From assembly GCA_911728435.2 (NCBI GenBank), contig OU452210.1, positions 14,446,001-14,510,000 of the forward strand: a DNA stretch of 64,000 bases, written 5' to 3'. This document shows positions 12,931 to 25,310 of this stretch, piece by piece. The number at the start of each line of letters is the position of its first letter. The stretch's first letter is position 1. The DNA comes from Apoderus coryli. Taxonomy: Eukaryota; Arthropoda; Insecta; Coleoptera; Attelabidae. The notes under the pieces were generated by a model, which was not told where the DNA came from, made no database searches, and worked only from the letters and a program-made list of their open reading frames with translations. A program made the position numbers and the translations under genes.

Positions 12931-15900
12931 TAAAATTCACCATTATCATATCATCGCTAATAACAAATTAAATGTAAAATTAATGATTGCTTTATGATTT
13001 TTTAACTTGAAAAAGTAGAAATACTTAAGTACAGGCGCGAACTTTGAGCCTCAACGCTGCGCAAATAAATGAGCAAATAGTTGACTTTCTCGTCAATCTG
13101 AAACTGTGAGTCTAAGGGTTGTCTCGCGGATTTTTCGAACAAAAAAAACCAATCAGAACATGGCTAATAACAAATGAACATTTATCATTGCTTTGTCATT
13201 TTTATAGCATAACAAATCAGAAATAAAGCCATATATACCTATTTTAAAATTTTTGAGCCCTGATGCTGCACTAAAGAATGAGAAAAACGTTGACTTCCTC
13301 TTCAATGTTGCTTTATTTTTAATTCTGAGCCAAATCTTAGTGTGTTCAGTAGTTGTAAGATCTCAATTCTATTCGTATTAACATGGACTGTATTTGGTTG
13401 ACAAGCCTACTTATAATTTGTTACTAACTTCTTAGAAATTAGAGTTTCTGAAGTTGCCTGATCACCGAAACTGAATTCAACCCTCCAACGCTTTTTCATA
13501 TAAATAAAGAGACATTTTGTTGTGTTAGATTGCAAAAGTTTTAGCAAATTGTGTGAACCATTTGATAAAGTATAGTTAAAATATTATTTCTATTGAATCC
13601 TGAAGATTTTATTAAACATTACAGAAACGTCGGTTGTAGCATGCAATATAGGTAGAATTAGCAGTAAACATGACATGTGTGCTAAGCATATATATATAAG
13701 CACATGTCAAAGGTAGTTTTTCGGAAATAATTATAAAGATGACCTACCTGTTTAAAATTAATTGAAAAGAATCCAAATAACTAATAGAGGAACCACAATG
13801 TATTGTCCATAACAGAGAAAATTCACTTCATCACAATAGTTTTCACTTCACTAACAGTTATTATAAATACAAAACTTAGGTACACAAAATATTTTTGATT
13901 AGATATTATTGTAATAAGAAATTTGTGACAACATTGCTCAAATCCAAGATATGAGACTTTGTGGCATTAAAGGGCAAATTCTGACATCAGTATTTCGCCT
14001 ATAGCTGTTGACAGCAACGTGAACTTTGCCCCCTCTAAGTTTAGGAAAAGCGCAAAGAAGACAGTAGTAAGTATATATGTGCCTGATGGTTGGTAACAGT
14101 AGGTGAGCCGACAGAACAGAAGAAAGCCATTTGCATAATTGTTGAGGAGGCTGTACAACCAGCCAATAGAGCGGCATCTGCTCAATGTGCACCAATAGAG
14201 ATATACCATCAGCTATTTAGAGATTTGTGGGACGGGCTCAAAGTTATTAGGGGTGGGTCTTTGCAGTGGCTGTCCCTGGGGATAGCAGCTGCTGTGTCGC
14301 GTTGTTAAACTAGGGTTGCGCTTGCTCTTTCTATTCCTTTAAAAACGATAAAGTTCTTCACCTGCATATTGAACTAGATAGACTACCTCTGTACCATTTC
14401 ATGCTGGATGTTCACATAATATTCTAAAAGCAGGTATATGTCTGTGTTTGTGTTACTGTTTGTTCGCAAAAAGGGTTGTGACAATTTTTTATGTGATGTT
14501 GGTAAATGGAATCAATTTTTCTTTAACATATTTATTACATCCAACTTAGTTGTACATTTCTGCCCTTGGAAATAGTGATAGATAAATAAACAAATAATAC
14601 AAGTGAGTCTTAACAAAATATATAAAGAAATACTTATACCTATGCTGTCGAGTTGGCCTTTATTAATGCATTTTTGACACCTAATTTAAACAGAACAAAA
14701 AAAACTCTCACCTGTCTACTCTTGAAGAGGCCAATAAACATAAAAGAAATTGAGTTTAATTTTTGACAAACCACATATACCCGATATTGTTTGCTCTTAA
14801 TAATTATATAGTCATGTTTTTTGTAAATAGAGCGCTCAGTATTTAAGGGGATGGATATTTTGATTGTCCCCCAAAAACAAATGCGAAGTAAATAAGTGAA
14901 AATTTAAAGCCTTGATGATAAAATGATATTTAAATACCGCATAACGAGGTTAGCAGCTAAAAATTCATTCATTAAAAATGTCTTAATCCAAAATTGATTC
15001 GTTCTTGATATCTGATCTCATACTATATAGGAGACTTTCAAGAACTTCTCGGTAAAAATATCAATTGACTCTTTTTACTAGCTAAAGAAAAGAGCGCAAA
15101 GTTTCATTACGATTTTTAACCAATTCCAAAAAGTCAAGACACCTTTCTCTTCTCATGTTCTTCTGTTTCCTTCAAGAGTTTCTTTATTATTAATGCAACT
15201 ATGAAAATTATAATATTTCTTGTATAATCTGTTAGGGAACTCTGGCCCTGTATTAATAGAGCGCCTAGCTACGCCCTTGAGCCCCAAATACACTTACAAT
15301 CAAAATAAAAGTTTATTTCCTGCATATGGAATTCAATAAAAATTTTTTAATAAATTCACTGTAATGAATACAAGTAGGACTTATAAATGCGCTGGAAGCC
15401 TGTGTCTAAATTGGATATTATCTACCAACAGTATTTGAAACGGTAGGACGTTGAAAATATGAAGTAGGCAGATATGAAATAATTTTGGATCAATCTTTGA
15501 TTAGATGAACTGGTAGGTACTTGAAAGTTTATTAGACAAAAATACCAGGCTCGTTATTATTTTAGAGTTAGCGTACGTTCAGATGTAGTAAAATAACAAA
15601 ATTTCAATTACAATTGAGTACCTAATTGAATTATTTAGCAAAAATAAAAGTCCATATAGATCAAACTTTCTCTGCTGTATCAGATTGTTTCCGATTTATT
15701 TTGCGATAGTATTTTGGAATTCTAAAGAGAACGACGTAGTAGATAGTCCAAAACTACTGATTTTTAAAATTTGCTTTTCAATTTTTGATTATATTTTTTG
15801 TGACTGATGATGATAAAAAGAATCCTATACTATAGAAGATGTAAAGAAAATCTTTTACAACAAAAGTAATACCATTTCATTAAAAAGAAAGGAAAATCAA

Positions 15901-16073
15901 ATCTATGCTCTTCAGAACTAAACACATACGAGTATACATCAACTTTAACTTCAAAGTCAGCTAGTTTAGAATGGGTTGAATGAATTCACACCAGATTACG
16001 AAGTGTGATATGGGCAAATAATTAAGTTAATGTGCCTTTCCTGTATATCCAAACTTTTTCCTAACATCACAGA
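12931..16073. other. AT-rich intergenic DNA, no gene recognised
   Basis: No convincing host gene is seen. A 72-residue plus-strand frame near 14.1-14.3 kb is GC-richer than its surroundings but matches nothing I know. A CTGAAGA ... GAAACGTCGG motif lies at 13600-13633 (+). Confidence 0.45.
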
Positions 16074-16159
16074 ACCGAACTTGAATTAAATTTGGAAGAA
16101 GTATCAGGTAGCAGTTACCGAACTTGAATTAAATTTGGAAGAAGTATCAGGTAGCAGTT
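16074..16159 (+). repeat. 43-bp tandem duplication
   Basis: A unit starting ACCGAACTTGAATTAAAT occurs twice back to back, at 16074 and 16117, with no visible differences. It sits immediately before the long satellite array and may mark its replication-slippage-prone edge. Confidence 0.95.
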
Positions 16160-16189
16160 ACGGATTTTAAATTAATTTGAGTTTTTTTA

Positions 16190-17850
16190 CATAATTTTGT
16201 AAAAAGTCAGAATGAGACAAAATTCCGAGTTTATGTTACAGAACTCTGCAAAAAAATTCAGAAGGATAAAAATTCCGAGTTTATTTTACAGAATTCTGTA
16301 AAAAGTCAGAATGATAAAAAATTCCCAGTTTTTTTTATAGAATTCTGTAAAAAGTCAGATCGATAAAAAATTCCGAGTTTTTTTCACAGAATTCTGCAAA
16401 AAAAATCAGGATGGTAAAAATTCCGAGTTTTTTTACAGAATTCTGCAAAAAAAATCAGAATGGTAAAAATTCCGAGTTTTTTTACAGAATTCTGCAAAAA
16501 AAGTCTGAATGATAAAAATTCCGAGATTTGTTACAGAATTCTGCAAAAAAAGTCTGAATGATAAAAAGTTACGAGTTTTTTTACAGAATTCTGCACAAAA
16601 AATCAGAATGGTAAAAATTCCGAGTTTTTTCTTACAGAATTCTGTAAAAAGTCAGAATGATAAAAATTCCGAGGTTTTTTTACAGAATCCTGCAAAAAAG
16701 TCTGAATGATAAAAATTCCGAGTTTTTTTACAGAATTCTGAATGATAAAAATTCCCAGTTTTTTTTACAGAATTCTACACAAAAAATCAGAATGGTAAAA
16801 ATTCCGAGTTTTTTTACAGAATTCTGTAAAAAGCCAGAATAAAATTTCCGAGGTTTTTTACAGAATTCTGCAAAAAAAGTCTGAATGATAAAAATTCAGA
16901 GTTTTTTTTTACAGAATTCTGCAAAAAAAGTCTGAATGATAAAAGTTCCGAGTTTTTTTACAGAATTCTGCAAAAAAAATCAGAATAGTAAAAATCAGAG
17001 TTTTTTTAACAGAAATCTGTAAAAAGTCAGAATGATAAAAATTCCGAGGTTTTTTACAGAATTCTGCAAAAAAAGTCTGAATGATAAAAGTTCCGAGTTT
17101 TTTTACAGAATTCTGTAAAAAGTCAGAATGATAAAAATTCCGAGGTTTTTTTACAGAATTCTGGAAAAAAAGTCTGAATGATAAAAATTACGAGTTTTTT
17201 TACAGAATTCTGCAAAAAAAATCTGAATTATAAAAATTTCCAGATTTTTTTACAGAATTCTGCAAAAAAAATCAGAATGGTAAAAATTCCGAGTTTTTTT
17301 ACAGCATTCTGTAAAAAGTCAGAATGATAAAAATTCCGAGGTTTTTTACAGAATTCTGGAAAAAAGTCTGAATGATAAAAATTACGAGTTTTTTTACAGA
17401 ATTCTGCAAAAAAAGTCTGAATTATAAAAATTCCCAGATTTTTTTACAGAATTCTGCAAAAAAAATCAGAATGGTAAAAATTCCGAGTTTTTTTACAGCA
17501 TTCTGTAAAAAGTCAGAATGATAAAAATTCCGAGGTTTTTTACAGAATTCTGGAAAAAAGTCTGAATGATAAAAATTACGAGTTTTTTTTACAGAATTCT
17601 GCAAAAAAAGTCTGAATGATAAAAATTCCCAGTTTTTTTTACAGAATTCTGCAAAATAAATCAAAATGGTAAAAATTCCGAGTTTTTTTACAGAATTCTG
17701 TAAAAAGTCAGAGCGATAAAAAATTCCGAGGTTTTATACAGAGTTCTGCAAAAAAAGTCTGAATGATAAAAATTCCGAGTTTTTTTTACAGAAATCTGCA
17801 AAAAAAAATCAGAATGGTAAAAATTCCGAGTTTTTTTACAGAATTCTGTA
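16190..17850 (+). repeat. Satellite array, ~49-bp monomers with ~195-bp higher-order unit
   Basis: About 33 copies of a unit of roughly 49 bp fill this stretch. Each contains the 10-bp palindrome CAGAATTCTG, an A-run, then TCAGAATGgTAAAAATTCCG and a T-run. Variant monomers alternate (TCAGAATGG, GTCTGAATGAT, CTGTAAAAAGTC). In 17100-17600 the variants recur in fixed order: CTGGAAAAAA occurs at about 17161, 17356 and 17550, giving a 194-195-bp higher-order period of four monomers. The open frames inside are a by-product of the repeat and are not genes. Confidence 0.95.
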
Positions 17851-17879
17851 ATTGGCATGCATAATATCATTGTCCTGGG

Positions 17880-19089
17880 TAAATTTCACGACCCCATTAT
17901 TAGGGAACCAGATTTCAATTTTTTGGGGCCTTGGTTTGGTGGATTGAGGATCCAAATTCTACATTCTATACTTTTGGGACATTAAGATGGCAGCTATATC
18001 TAAATGCATACCTAATAGGTATTTTTAATTTATTTATTTTATTCAGGAAAGTCTTTATTCTACTTTGTACAAACGAATTATAAGCAACTATAAGGTGTTA
18101 AGAGCTTTTGTATGATGAAAATAAAAATATATATTTTTTCTAAGTTCGTTTGATGAAAGACCAAAAGAAATGATTGTTAGCATAATTATAACACAGTACT
18201 TAACAAACAGATCAGGGGAATCTCGTTAAGCATTTTATAATTTAGTTGCACCACTTTTCATATTAGTCAAATACTTCTGTCTACGAAACTTTTGTTCTTG
18301 CACAGCACAAATATAATTCTCTTTATGTCTTTTTAATATTAAATTCAGTTGGAGGCTCTACCCCAGAAATCTCTCGATATAGAGACATATACCCTTAAAG
18401 GGCTTACCTACGTGTCAAAGGTGCAAATTTAAAATAAAAAATTTCCTATAATTCAAAAACGCCTTTAAATATTATTTAATATATCCTTCTTCAAGCCCAG
18501 ATCTTACCCTTTGAGATTCAGATCCGTCTCTAGTTTAACTGCAAGCAAGATAGTTTATTCATATCAAATTTAGTAGCTAATGTAAGTGGTGCAACCTGCG
18601 TTCGCCGCTATGATATAGCATACAAGAAGTTACGTAAAAGAAAAATATAAAAATATACCTAGGACTGTAGTATAAAGGGCCTAATAATTTGTTCAATTTA
18701 TACAGTGATTCCAAATGACTTTTGACATTCGCTTGGTAGAATTTGAATTCTTTTGTATGTGTGTTGAGAGGATAGCACTTAGGCGTCGGAACTTTTGATG
18801 CTGACGCCGACGTCAGTGTCGTTATCTTTTCCGCCGCCCGGCCACTCGATATGGTAATGTGGATTTCAATGGAATGAATGAGACATATTTTCTCTCTTTT
18901 TTATTTTCATTTTTTACCTCTCAGTAACTACAAATATAAGAGTTTGTTTTTAAAAAAGAGAAAAAGTCACTTTGAGTTACCTATATACCACTGTAACACC
19001 AGTGGCGCAAGCAGGGTTTGTACGTTTTGTCAAAAGAATTGTAAAATTCATGCTTTATAGCCAAGACAGTCCATATTTTTGGATTTTAA
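17880..19089. other. Intergenic DNA, nothing recognised
   Basis: No protein-like frames are seen. A GC-rich patch at about 18780-18850 contains GACGCCGACGTCAG and CCGCCGCCCGG, unlike its AT-rich surroundings. I cannot assign it. Confidence 0.4.
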
Positions 19090-19535
19090 ACGTGAGAACA
19101 GATTCCTCAATCATTTGTAAAACAAAAACATCCTCTTGTGATAACTCGTTAGTTTTAATTAACGATTTAAAAGATACATGCAATGCTAAGCCAAACTGCA
19201 CTTCAATTGGCGCATTCACCATTTTTGAAAAGTTTGTTAAGTATTATAAAAGCAAACGTCTTATATTGCTTTATTTTTATTGATAATTATGTCAAGGCTT
19301 TTATTATTCTTTTGACTTTATTCTATATTAAGACAGTTCTGATTTATTAATAATTTAGGTAATAATAATAAATAAATACGAGATGTCTTTTCAAAAATGG
19401 TGAATGCGCCTGTCGAAGTGCAGTGCGACATAAAATTGTAAATATCTCGTAAACCGTTAATTTTGTTGAGTTGTCACAAGAAAATATTTTTGTTTTAATA
19501 ATATTTGATGGACCTATCACGTTTCAAAGTGAATA
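19090..19535. repeat. Diverged inverted repeat (foldback element)
   Basis: The sequence at about 19090-19235 recurs in inverse orientation at about 19385-19535. The best-conserved block is GGCGCATTCACCATTTTTGA at 19208 and its complement near 19390. Other shared blocks are AAACGTGA, AAAACAAAAACATC..CTTGTGA and ACTGCACTTC. The spacer is about 150 bp. The arms are diverged, so this is an old foldback insertion or a pair of inverted copies. It has no coding content. Confidence 0.7.
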
Positions 19536-19832
19536 AACCCTATAATATATTAAAAAAGGTTTCCCTATTTACAATGAGAGTAGTGCAGATTTTTTATATC
19601 ACCAGCAAGTGCGTATTTATGATGTTTTTAATTAGCTGATGTTTTAATAATTTAATAACTAGTTGCATCATCTGAGTCAATTATACTAGTGTTATAGGGC
19701 TCGACCAAAAAGTATTAAACGGTAAAAACAAAATAAGTACTTTTTATTATATTATATAAAATATATAAAATTTACAATAAAAAAATTAGCACATTATTGT
19801 CATGAATTTTTATTATATTGCTTCGTCTGTCA

Positions 19833-20206
19833 TTACGACTTCGAATTAATCGCTTCATCATAGGTTGGAGGTGCTAAAAATCATAAATGTAAGAAAACAA
19901 AACCACATTTTGACAAATACTTACCACTACTAGCATCGGAGAGACTAGAACAAGGCACTTGATCTAAAAATAAAACAAAATCATGATCAGGGGTGGGATA
20001 AAACATTAACCATGTGTATAACTCTAAAGTTAAACTATAAGCTCAAATTTATATACAGGGTGAATCAAAAATGTATTTCTTTATTTTGTTAAGGTCAAAA
20101 AGTAATATTTTGAATAATTTTTTGATTTCTTTAGATTTCAAATCAAGATTTTTTTTTTCAAAATTTTTTTTTTTTTTATTTTTTTTTTAAATTTTTTTTT
20201 TTTTTT

Positions 20207-20237
<31 letters not shown>

Positions 20238-21999
20238 CTTTTTTTTTTTTTATTTTTTTTTAATAATAGAAACATTTTTTTTTTCATTTTTTTATAACCC
20301 TCAATGACTTTTTTCATAGATAAAACTACCACACAACGACTGGGAAATCCCAAACATAACCTACTTCCAAATGGTGCTGAAGGTAATGCTGGAGGATATC
20401 CGCCAATGGGAAATGCCCGTAACGCTGGTCCTGCTTCCACAGTGAATCCTAAATTTTCGAACGAAGATGCAGACGGCACCTGGAACTGTGATGATCCAAT
20501 AGTAATGTGGCCTACATTGATGCGTTCTTTGACAACAATATTACGGTGACAACCACGTATAAATCCAGTGGCCTAAGAAATTTAAAAAATATAATCAGAA
20601 ACAAACACATAGAGAACATTTCCATTGATCTTCCCAAAAAAACCTCAAAAACTTTCATTGATACTTTCAGAGTAAATAAAGCATCTAGTTCATCTTATAG
20701 TACAGAACAGTACAACTAGATGTCGCCACAAACATCTTGTTGTCATTCGTTGCTCGTGCTAGTATAAGTTCTTCGTAAATGCTGGAAATTTGAATCACAC
20801 TGCCTGCCGACATGGCGGTGTGCACCAAATTTGGTTTTCTTTGGGTTTCATTCCCGAGGATTGTCCAAAAATCCTGTGCATAAAAAATATTACCGTAATA
20901 GTGAAAATCTCTTCAAATAAATGCGAGTTTTGGAAATTATATATCGGATATTCTGGAGAAACTTGAAGGTTGAATTGATACATCCTTTCTCCATGAGCTC
21001 CTACTCCACTATCCTTAACCCTGCATAATTCTTCAACCACTTCCTTAGTTTTTTCCGAAGGGTCGTAGACATGACTCACCAAAGTCTGAAAATTAAATTG
21101 ATTAACTATAAGTACTTTGTTAGATATTCTAATTCTCGTAGTATTACAGATGTAATAGTAACTTCTACAGAATCAACATTCCGATTAGACATATTAGAAC
21201 ATGAGACTTGTGCCTTTATAATTTCTCCAGGTACAAAACATATTTTGTCCAAAGTAAGATCTAAAACTATCGGTCCACTTCTACAAAACCAACAGCAAAT
21301 ATTTTTCTCCTCACACCATGTTATCGGGGTCTAAAAATAATGAAAATACAACAAAAACTAAACACCCAACACTTATGTCAAATAATATTTCACGTAAAAC
21401 CAAGTCAACCGGTTATCTGATGATTTATAGCAAACTTACATACATTTAAACTCATTAATGCATTCCTCAAATCGATCAAAGAATGCACGTGAAAATCAAT
21501 AATAGATTCATAGTCAAAGTTCCAATTTATATCAACTTGAGCTTTCAAATAGTATTTGATTGAACCATATAGACCTTTATAGGAACTAGGAATATTTGGT
21601 GGTAATATAAATGAAAATGGATAGTCGTATAGTCCAGATGAGAAAGTACCTTAAATGAATCATACTACACCAATGAATAAAAAACAAATATTCTTACCCT
21701 GGCTAGCTAAAGTAATTCTAAAATTAAGAATATCGTTATATCCAGAATATGTTACTGAACGATCTTCGCCTTGGTGTCTCTCTGTTTCATCCCATTGCGT
21801 CCGTTCTTTGCCCTTTAATTTAATTGTAATTTCTGTTATGCAAAAACGAAATGAGTTATTTTTGTTTAGGAAATATGGAAAATGTTATACCTCTGATTTG
21901 TTTTTCACTCTGAAAATAACATTTAACTCTGCCTGATAGTGTATCACCAGATGAGAAAAATTGTTTTACATGATCCAACACTATTATGCAGTTTGACAT
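19833..21999 (-). CDS. Alpha-arrestin (arrestin domain-containing protein) with PPxY tail
   Basis: Eight coding exons give 370 residues: 21999-21891, 21832-21698, 21649-21444, 21330-21148, 21085-20894, 20572-20365, 19963-19925 and 19873-19833. All phases agree. The arrestin-N domain begins at the start codon (VLDHVKQFFSSGDTLSGRV) and includes IKLKGKERTQW. The arrestin-C domain starts near CCWFCRSGPI and contains FVPGEIIKAQV, EYPIYNF and GCHRNIVV. The last exon encodes APPTYDEAI, a PPxY motif. In this family PPxY motifs bind WW domains of Nedd4-type ubiquitin ligases, so a role as a membrane-cargo ubiquitination adaptor is likely. Introns are mostly 48-75 nt. Intron 6 (401 nt) holds a long poly-T tract. 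The exon 4 donor TCT|GTAATA was chosen because it restores frame with a 62-nt intron. A poly(A) signal may lie at 19743-19748. Confidence 0.93.
20148..20290. repeat. Poly-T low-complexity tract in arrestin intron
   Basis: This is an almost pure T tract on the plus strand (A on the sense strand of the arrestin gene) within its sixth intron. A TATACAGGGTGAATC terminus of Tc1/mariner type lies just outside at about 20055. The lysine-rich frame it creates is an artefact. Confidence 0.9.
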
Positions 22000-22935
22000 T
22001 TTGTTCAAACTTAATTAGGTAACGTCTGCAACAACAGTAAATTGGTGCGTAAACTTATATATTTATTTATAAAACATCAATAATAAGCAATCAATCCTAA
22101 ATCCCCAATATCACATAAAAAATAATATATTTTGTATAGAATTTTCACCCGAAAATTAAATGAAATTTGATTCTGCCACTATGCCCTCTTGTGTTGAGTA
22201 GCAGAAGCTTCTACTAACATATATAATATATTACAGATTTTACCCACTCTTAAAAACCATGACAGTGCAGGAAACTACACAAAATGTAAGTCATTAAAAC
22301 CTATTTAATTACTAAACTTTTTGTTAAAAAACTTACTTAAATAAAATAGGTACCTATTGCCATTGAGACAATGATACTTTGGACAGAATAAATTCGATAT
22401 TTTGCTATTAAAAATATATAAACAAAATTGTATCTTACCTAATTCAAAATTCAAAGCAATTTCAAGCACGCAAAACATTAAGATAAAAGTCAAAATTTAT
22501 TCGATAAATGATACCTAAGCAAGAAATTTAATAAAAAAACAATAATAGATTAGATTTGTATCTCATTAACCAATTCACATACCTACGTATCGAATTTTTG
22601 TAGGTACATGAGGATTACTTACCAATGTTTTTTATATAGGTAACAATAATAATAAGTTAGCATTTGCTGTTATAATATATATAGAAAACAGAATATTAAT
22701 AATTGTCATTAACCAATAAAGATAATTGGTTGATTCATTTATTTAATCTTGTATTATAAAAGAATTTGCTGTCGTTTTGACACATACTGCGCCATCTCTT
22801 TTTAAGTAGTTTTTCTCTTATTAAATTTGAACCGATACTTTTATATCAATAGTTTAGCACTCTGTACCTATACAAACGGTTATTATAGTTGAAACACCCA
22901 ACAAGAGTTGGCGATAGTTTAGATATCGAAAAACA
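22000..22935. other. Divergent intergenic region between arrestin and SSR3
   Basis: The arrestin start (21999, minus) and SSR3 (23170, plus) are head to head about 1.2 kb apart. The interval is AT-rich with no open frames of note. It presumably contains both promoters. Confidence 0.5.
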
Positions 22936-22949
22936 TATCGATATCGATA
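22936..22949. promoter_or_regulatory. Two overlapping DRE-type sites (TATCGATA)
   Basis: TATCGATATCGATA contains two exact overlapping copies of TATCGATA, about 220 bp before the SSR3 start codon. In Drosophila this palindrome is the DRE core-promoter motif bound by DREF/BEAF-32 at housekeeping genes. The site identity is direct. The function here is inferred. Confidence 0.6.
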
Positions 22950-23169
22950 AATTGTATAACCAAAAATCCCAAAAAGTAAATTGGTGAATGCTTGTCAACG
23001 TAACACACATAAACGTCATCAAAATAATTCCAACGTGTTGACTTTCTTACGATATTGTGGAGCAGTAGGTACTTAGTCGTGTTATAAAACTTTTAGTTTG
23101 AATTAAACAGTTGTTGTGTAAAATAACATAAATTGTGCAAAAGTGTAAATTAAGAAGTGTTCTAACAAT

Positions 23170-23721
23170 ATGTCCAAGCAACAAAATAAAGGTTTCACTA
23201 AGGAAGAAGAGTTACTATTGCAAGATTTCAGCAGAAATGTCTCAACGAAGTCATCTGCACTGTTTTATGGAAACGCATTTATTGTATCAGCAGTTCCAAT
23301 ATGGTTATTCTGGAGGATACATATGATTGATTTATATGCCTCATTAATCCTATTCGTCATAGTAACATCAATTTCCACGTACCTTCTGGCACTAGCATAT
23401 AGAAATACTAAATTCACACTTAAACATAAAATCGCAGTAAAACGAGAAGAGGCAGTTACAAGAGACTTATTGAAGAAACTGGCTGACGACAAGAAAATGA
23501 GCAAGAAGGAAAAAGATGAACGGATCTTATGGAAGAAAAATGAAGTAGCAGACTTTGAAGCAACAACATACTCTATTTTCCATAATAATGCATTGTTTTT
23601 AACAATTGTGATATTATTGAGTTTCTATTTTCTACGTTCATTCACTCCAGCAATCAACTACTCATTCTCCATTGGAACTGCAGCAGGATTATTGGCGCTC
23701 TTGTCAACTGGTTCGCAGTAA
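23170..23721 (+). CDS. SSR3: Translocon-associated protein subunit gamma (SSR3)
   Basis: A single uninterrupted exon encodes 183 residues, the normal length for TRAP-gamma (about 185). This ER membrane subunit of the TRAP complex sits beside the Sec61 translocon and helps insertion of some nascent chains. The N-terminus [20 protein letters not shown] and the following [14 protein letters not shown] are strongly family-like. Hydrophobic segments occur at about residues 35-55, 58-80, 135-155 and 162-180, giving four membrane spans. Between spans 2 and 3 lies a long charged cytosolic loop (KREEAV...[26 protein letters not shown]), which in TRAP-gamma faces the ribosome. The ATG at 23170 is in ACAATATGTCC context. 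An upstream ATG at 23135 is out of frame. AATAAA at 23814-23819 is a likely poly(A) signal. The gene is convergent with GPATCH11. Confidence 0.97.
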   Translation: MSKQQNKGFTKEEELLLQDFSRNVSTKSSALFYGNAFIVSAVPIWLFWRIHMIDLYASLILFVIVTSISTYLLALAYRNTKFTLKHKIAVKREEAVTRDLLKKLADDKKMSKKEKDERILWKKNEVADFEATTYSIFHNNALFLTIVILLSFYFLRSFTPAINYSFSIGTAAGLLALLSTGSQ

Positions 23722-24127
23722 TTTTACATATAATTCATTATTAACATTGTATCAAATCAGTTAATTCATTTTTCTAATTTAATTAGTTGTAATATTGTAC
23801 TTGTTTAATAAGTAATAAAAGTTTTTTACTATATAAGCGTTCAATAATCAATATTTTATTTACGTACTGATTGGTGCTTTGCGAGACAAATTTATTAACA
23901 GTTTACTCTGAAATTGTTCTAATAGAATCACTCTCATATTATGCTATTATGCAGATGTTCACCTGGTCACGTAAACGTGATTGCTAAACAAAATGCACAA
24001 GACTGGTCCTCTATAACAATATAATATATTTAAGTTTTATTTAAAAACAGTTTGGTATAAGATTCAAGAAAAATGGCGAAAAAAAACGTGAGACGCCAAA
24101 AGAAAGTCAAGACGTTCCTGGATGCAA

Positions 24128-25076
24128 TCATTCATCATCGTTGTGGTCTACTCTGTATGGTCCTGGACAATTTGAATTGAGATCTTCAATATCATTAGCT
24201 GTAAACCCACAATACACACAAAATAGATAATTGGCTCGAATATATTTTATAATAGTAAAGAGATTTTCTTCAGTAATGTCTTCTTCAAATTCTTCGTCGC
24301 TACTGATCTCGTCTGAAACATCAGGCACGTCTGATTCATCAGACTCGTCTGATTCAGCAGAATTTTTTTTATGTTTTCGTTCATTCTCTTTTCGTATTCG
24401 TTTAATAGTATTTTTTGTCCAGTAGAAGTCACGTTTAGGAGATTTAATTTCCTAGAAAGAAATAGGTAGCTTTTTGTTCAAATATTTTTGGATACGTACA
24501 ACCTCCATACCTACCATTCTCAAATCCAATTCTTCGCAAACTCTCTGTGCCTTAAAGAAATCCTTTCTCAATTGTTGTATTCTTTTCTTTTCCTTATACG
24601 CATTTTGAAACTGTGTTTCAAAGTGTTTTAAAGTCTTGACCTTCTGTTGTTGTTTTCTTATAACAACTTCTTTAATATGATTTTCACGTCCAATTCCTGA
24701 CGAGTTTTGTTTCAGCTTTATATCTATAGGTTCTTTGAGTCCAGTTTTCGATTTCCCTAAAGAGCCACCAGCTTTAAATCCCATTTTCTCCAACATTTTG
24801 AAGCCTTTGTTATCACTTGATATGGCAGTACTTAAACCAGCTTCTCTATTTTCGTGTTCCAATTCACGAATTGTTTTCTGTTTTTTACTTACAGATTCTA
24901 GACTCTTTTTATACAGTTGATGTTTGCGCTTTTCTTTATTCACCAGGAGGCTTGGTCGAATATCTGCGGACTCACTGAGAAGAATAAATATAGTTATTAA
25001 GTAGTTAGTTCCGTTGTGTATTTATTTACCAATTTTCAAGTATTTTCATAGACATATAATCGTCTGAATCAGACAT
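24128..25076 (-). CDS. GPATCH11: G-patch domain-containing protein 11
   Basis: Three exons, 25076-25030, 24974-24500 and 24451-24128, encode 281 residues, close to vertebrate GPATCH11. The start MSDSDDYMSMKI matches the acidic N-terminus of the family. A charged coiled coil (KEKRKHQLYKKSLESVSKKQ) precedes the G-patch: NKGFKMLEKMGFKAGGSLGK, then a conserved PI..KLK..SSGIGRE. A long basic helix follows, ending ELDLRMVGMEV. Exon 3 begins EIKSPKRDFYW, passes through an Asp/Ser/Glu-rich linker and ends with YLFCVYCGF, DLNSNCPGP (the DUF4187 signature). G-patch proteins usually activate DEAH helicases. In vertebrates this one is linked to kinetochore and RNA roles. The donor after GGAGGTT was chosen by phase and homology. 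A poly(A) signal is plausible at 24036-24041. The 3' ends of SSR3 and this gene face each other. Confidence 0.95.
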
Positions 25077-25189
25077 TTTTAAATATAGAATAAATTATCT
25101 GCTTTAATAAATAATATTGTTTATTTATATACGACGAAAAGTTAACCTAACTTTTTTCTTCGATAATTATGGGTAGGGACTAAACGATA

Positions 25190-25310
25190 TATCGTTGTAT
25201 TAAAAATATCGATATATTTTTTTAATATATCGATATATTTTAAACGATATATTTCTTTCGATATATCGAAACAAATATCGATATATACAACACGATATAT
25301 CGGTACATTA
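25190..25310. promoter_or_regulatory. Cluster of TATCGATA-like sites upstream of GPATCH11
   Basis: Within about 120 bp, 130-210 bp before the GPATCH11 start, there are three exact TATCGATA sites (25207-25214, 25228-25235, 25276-25283) plus several CGATATAT variants. They may be a DRE-rich core promoter, or simply an ATCGAT-type microsatellite. Both explanations fit. Confidence 0.5.

Noticed and set aside
14090..14308. 72-residue plus-strand frame near 14.1 kb
   Set aside because: No recognisable domain, flanking exons or promoter. Possibly part of a decayed repeat.
16509..17870. Several 60-80-residue FLQNS/YRILQK-type frames on both strands
   Set aside because: They are translations of the 49-bp satellite. 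The same peptide recurs in shifted frames with no start context or family.
20138..20479. Minus-strand frame ending in a lysine run
   Set aside because: Its first half is a mistaken continuation of arrestin exon 6 and its second half is the poly-T intron tract.
21086..21122. A 30-nt intron in arrestin, which would keep all of the upstream frame
   Set aside because: It is too short and leads to a stop. An upstream donor giving a 62-nt intron restores both phase and arrestin homology.
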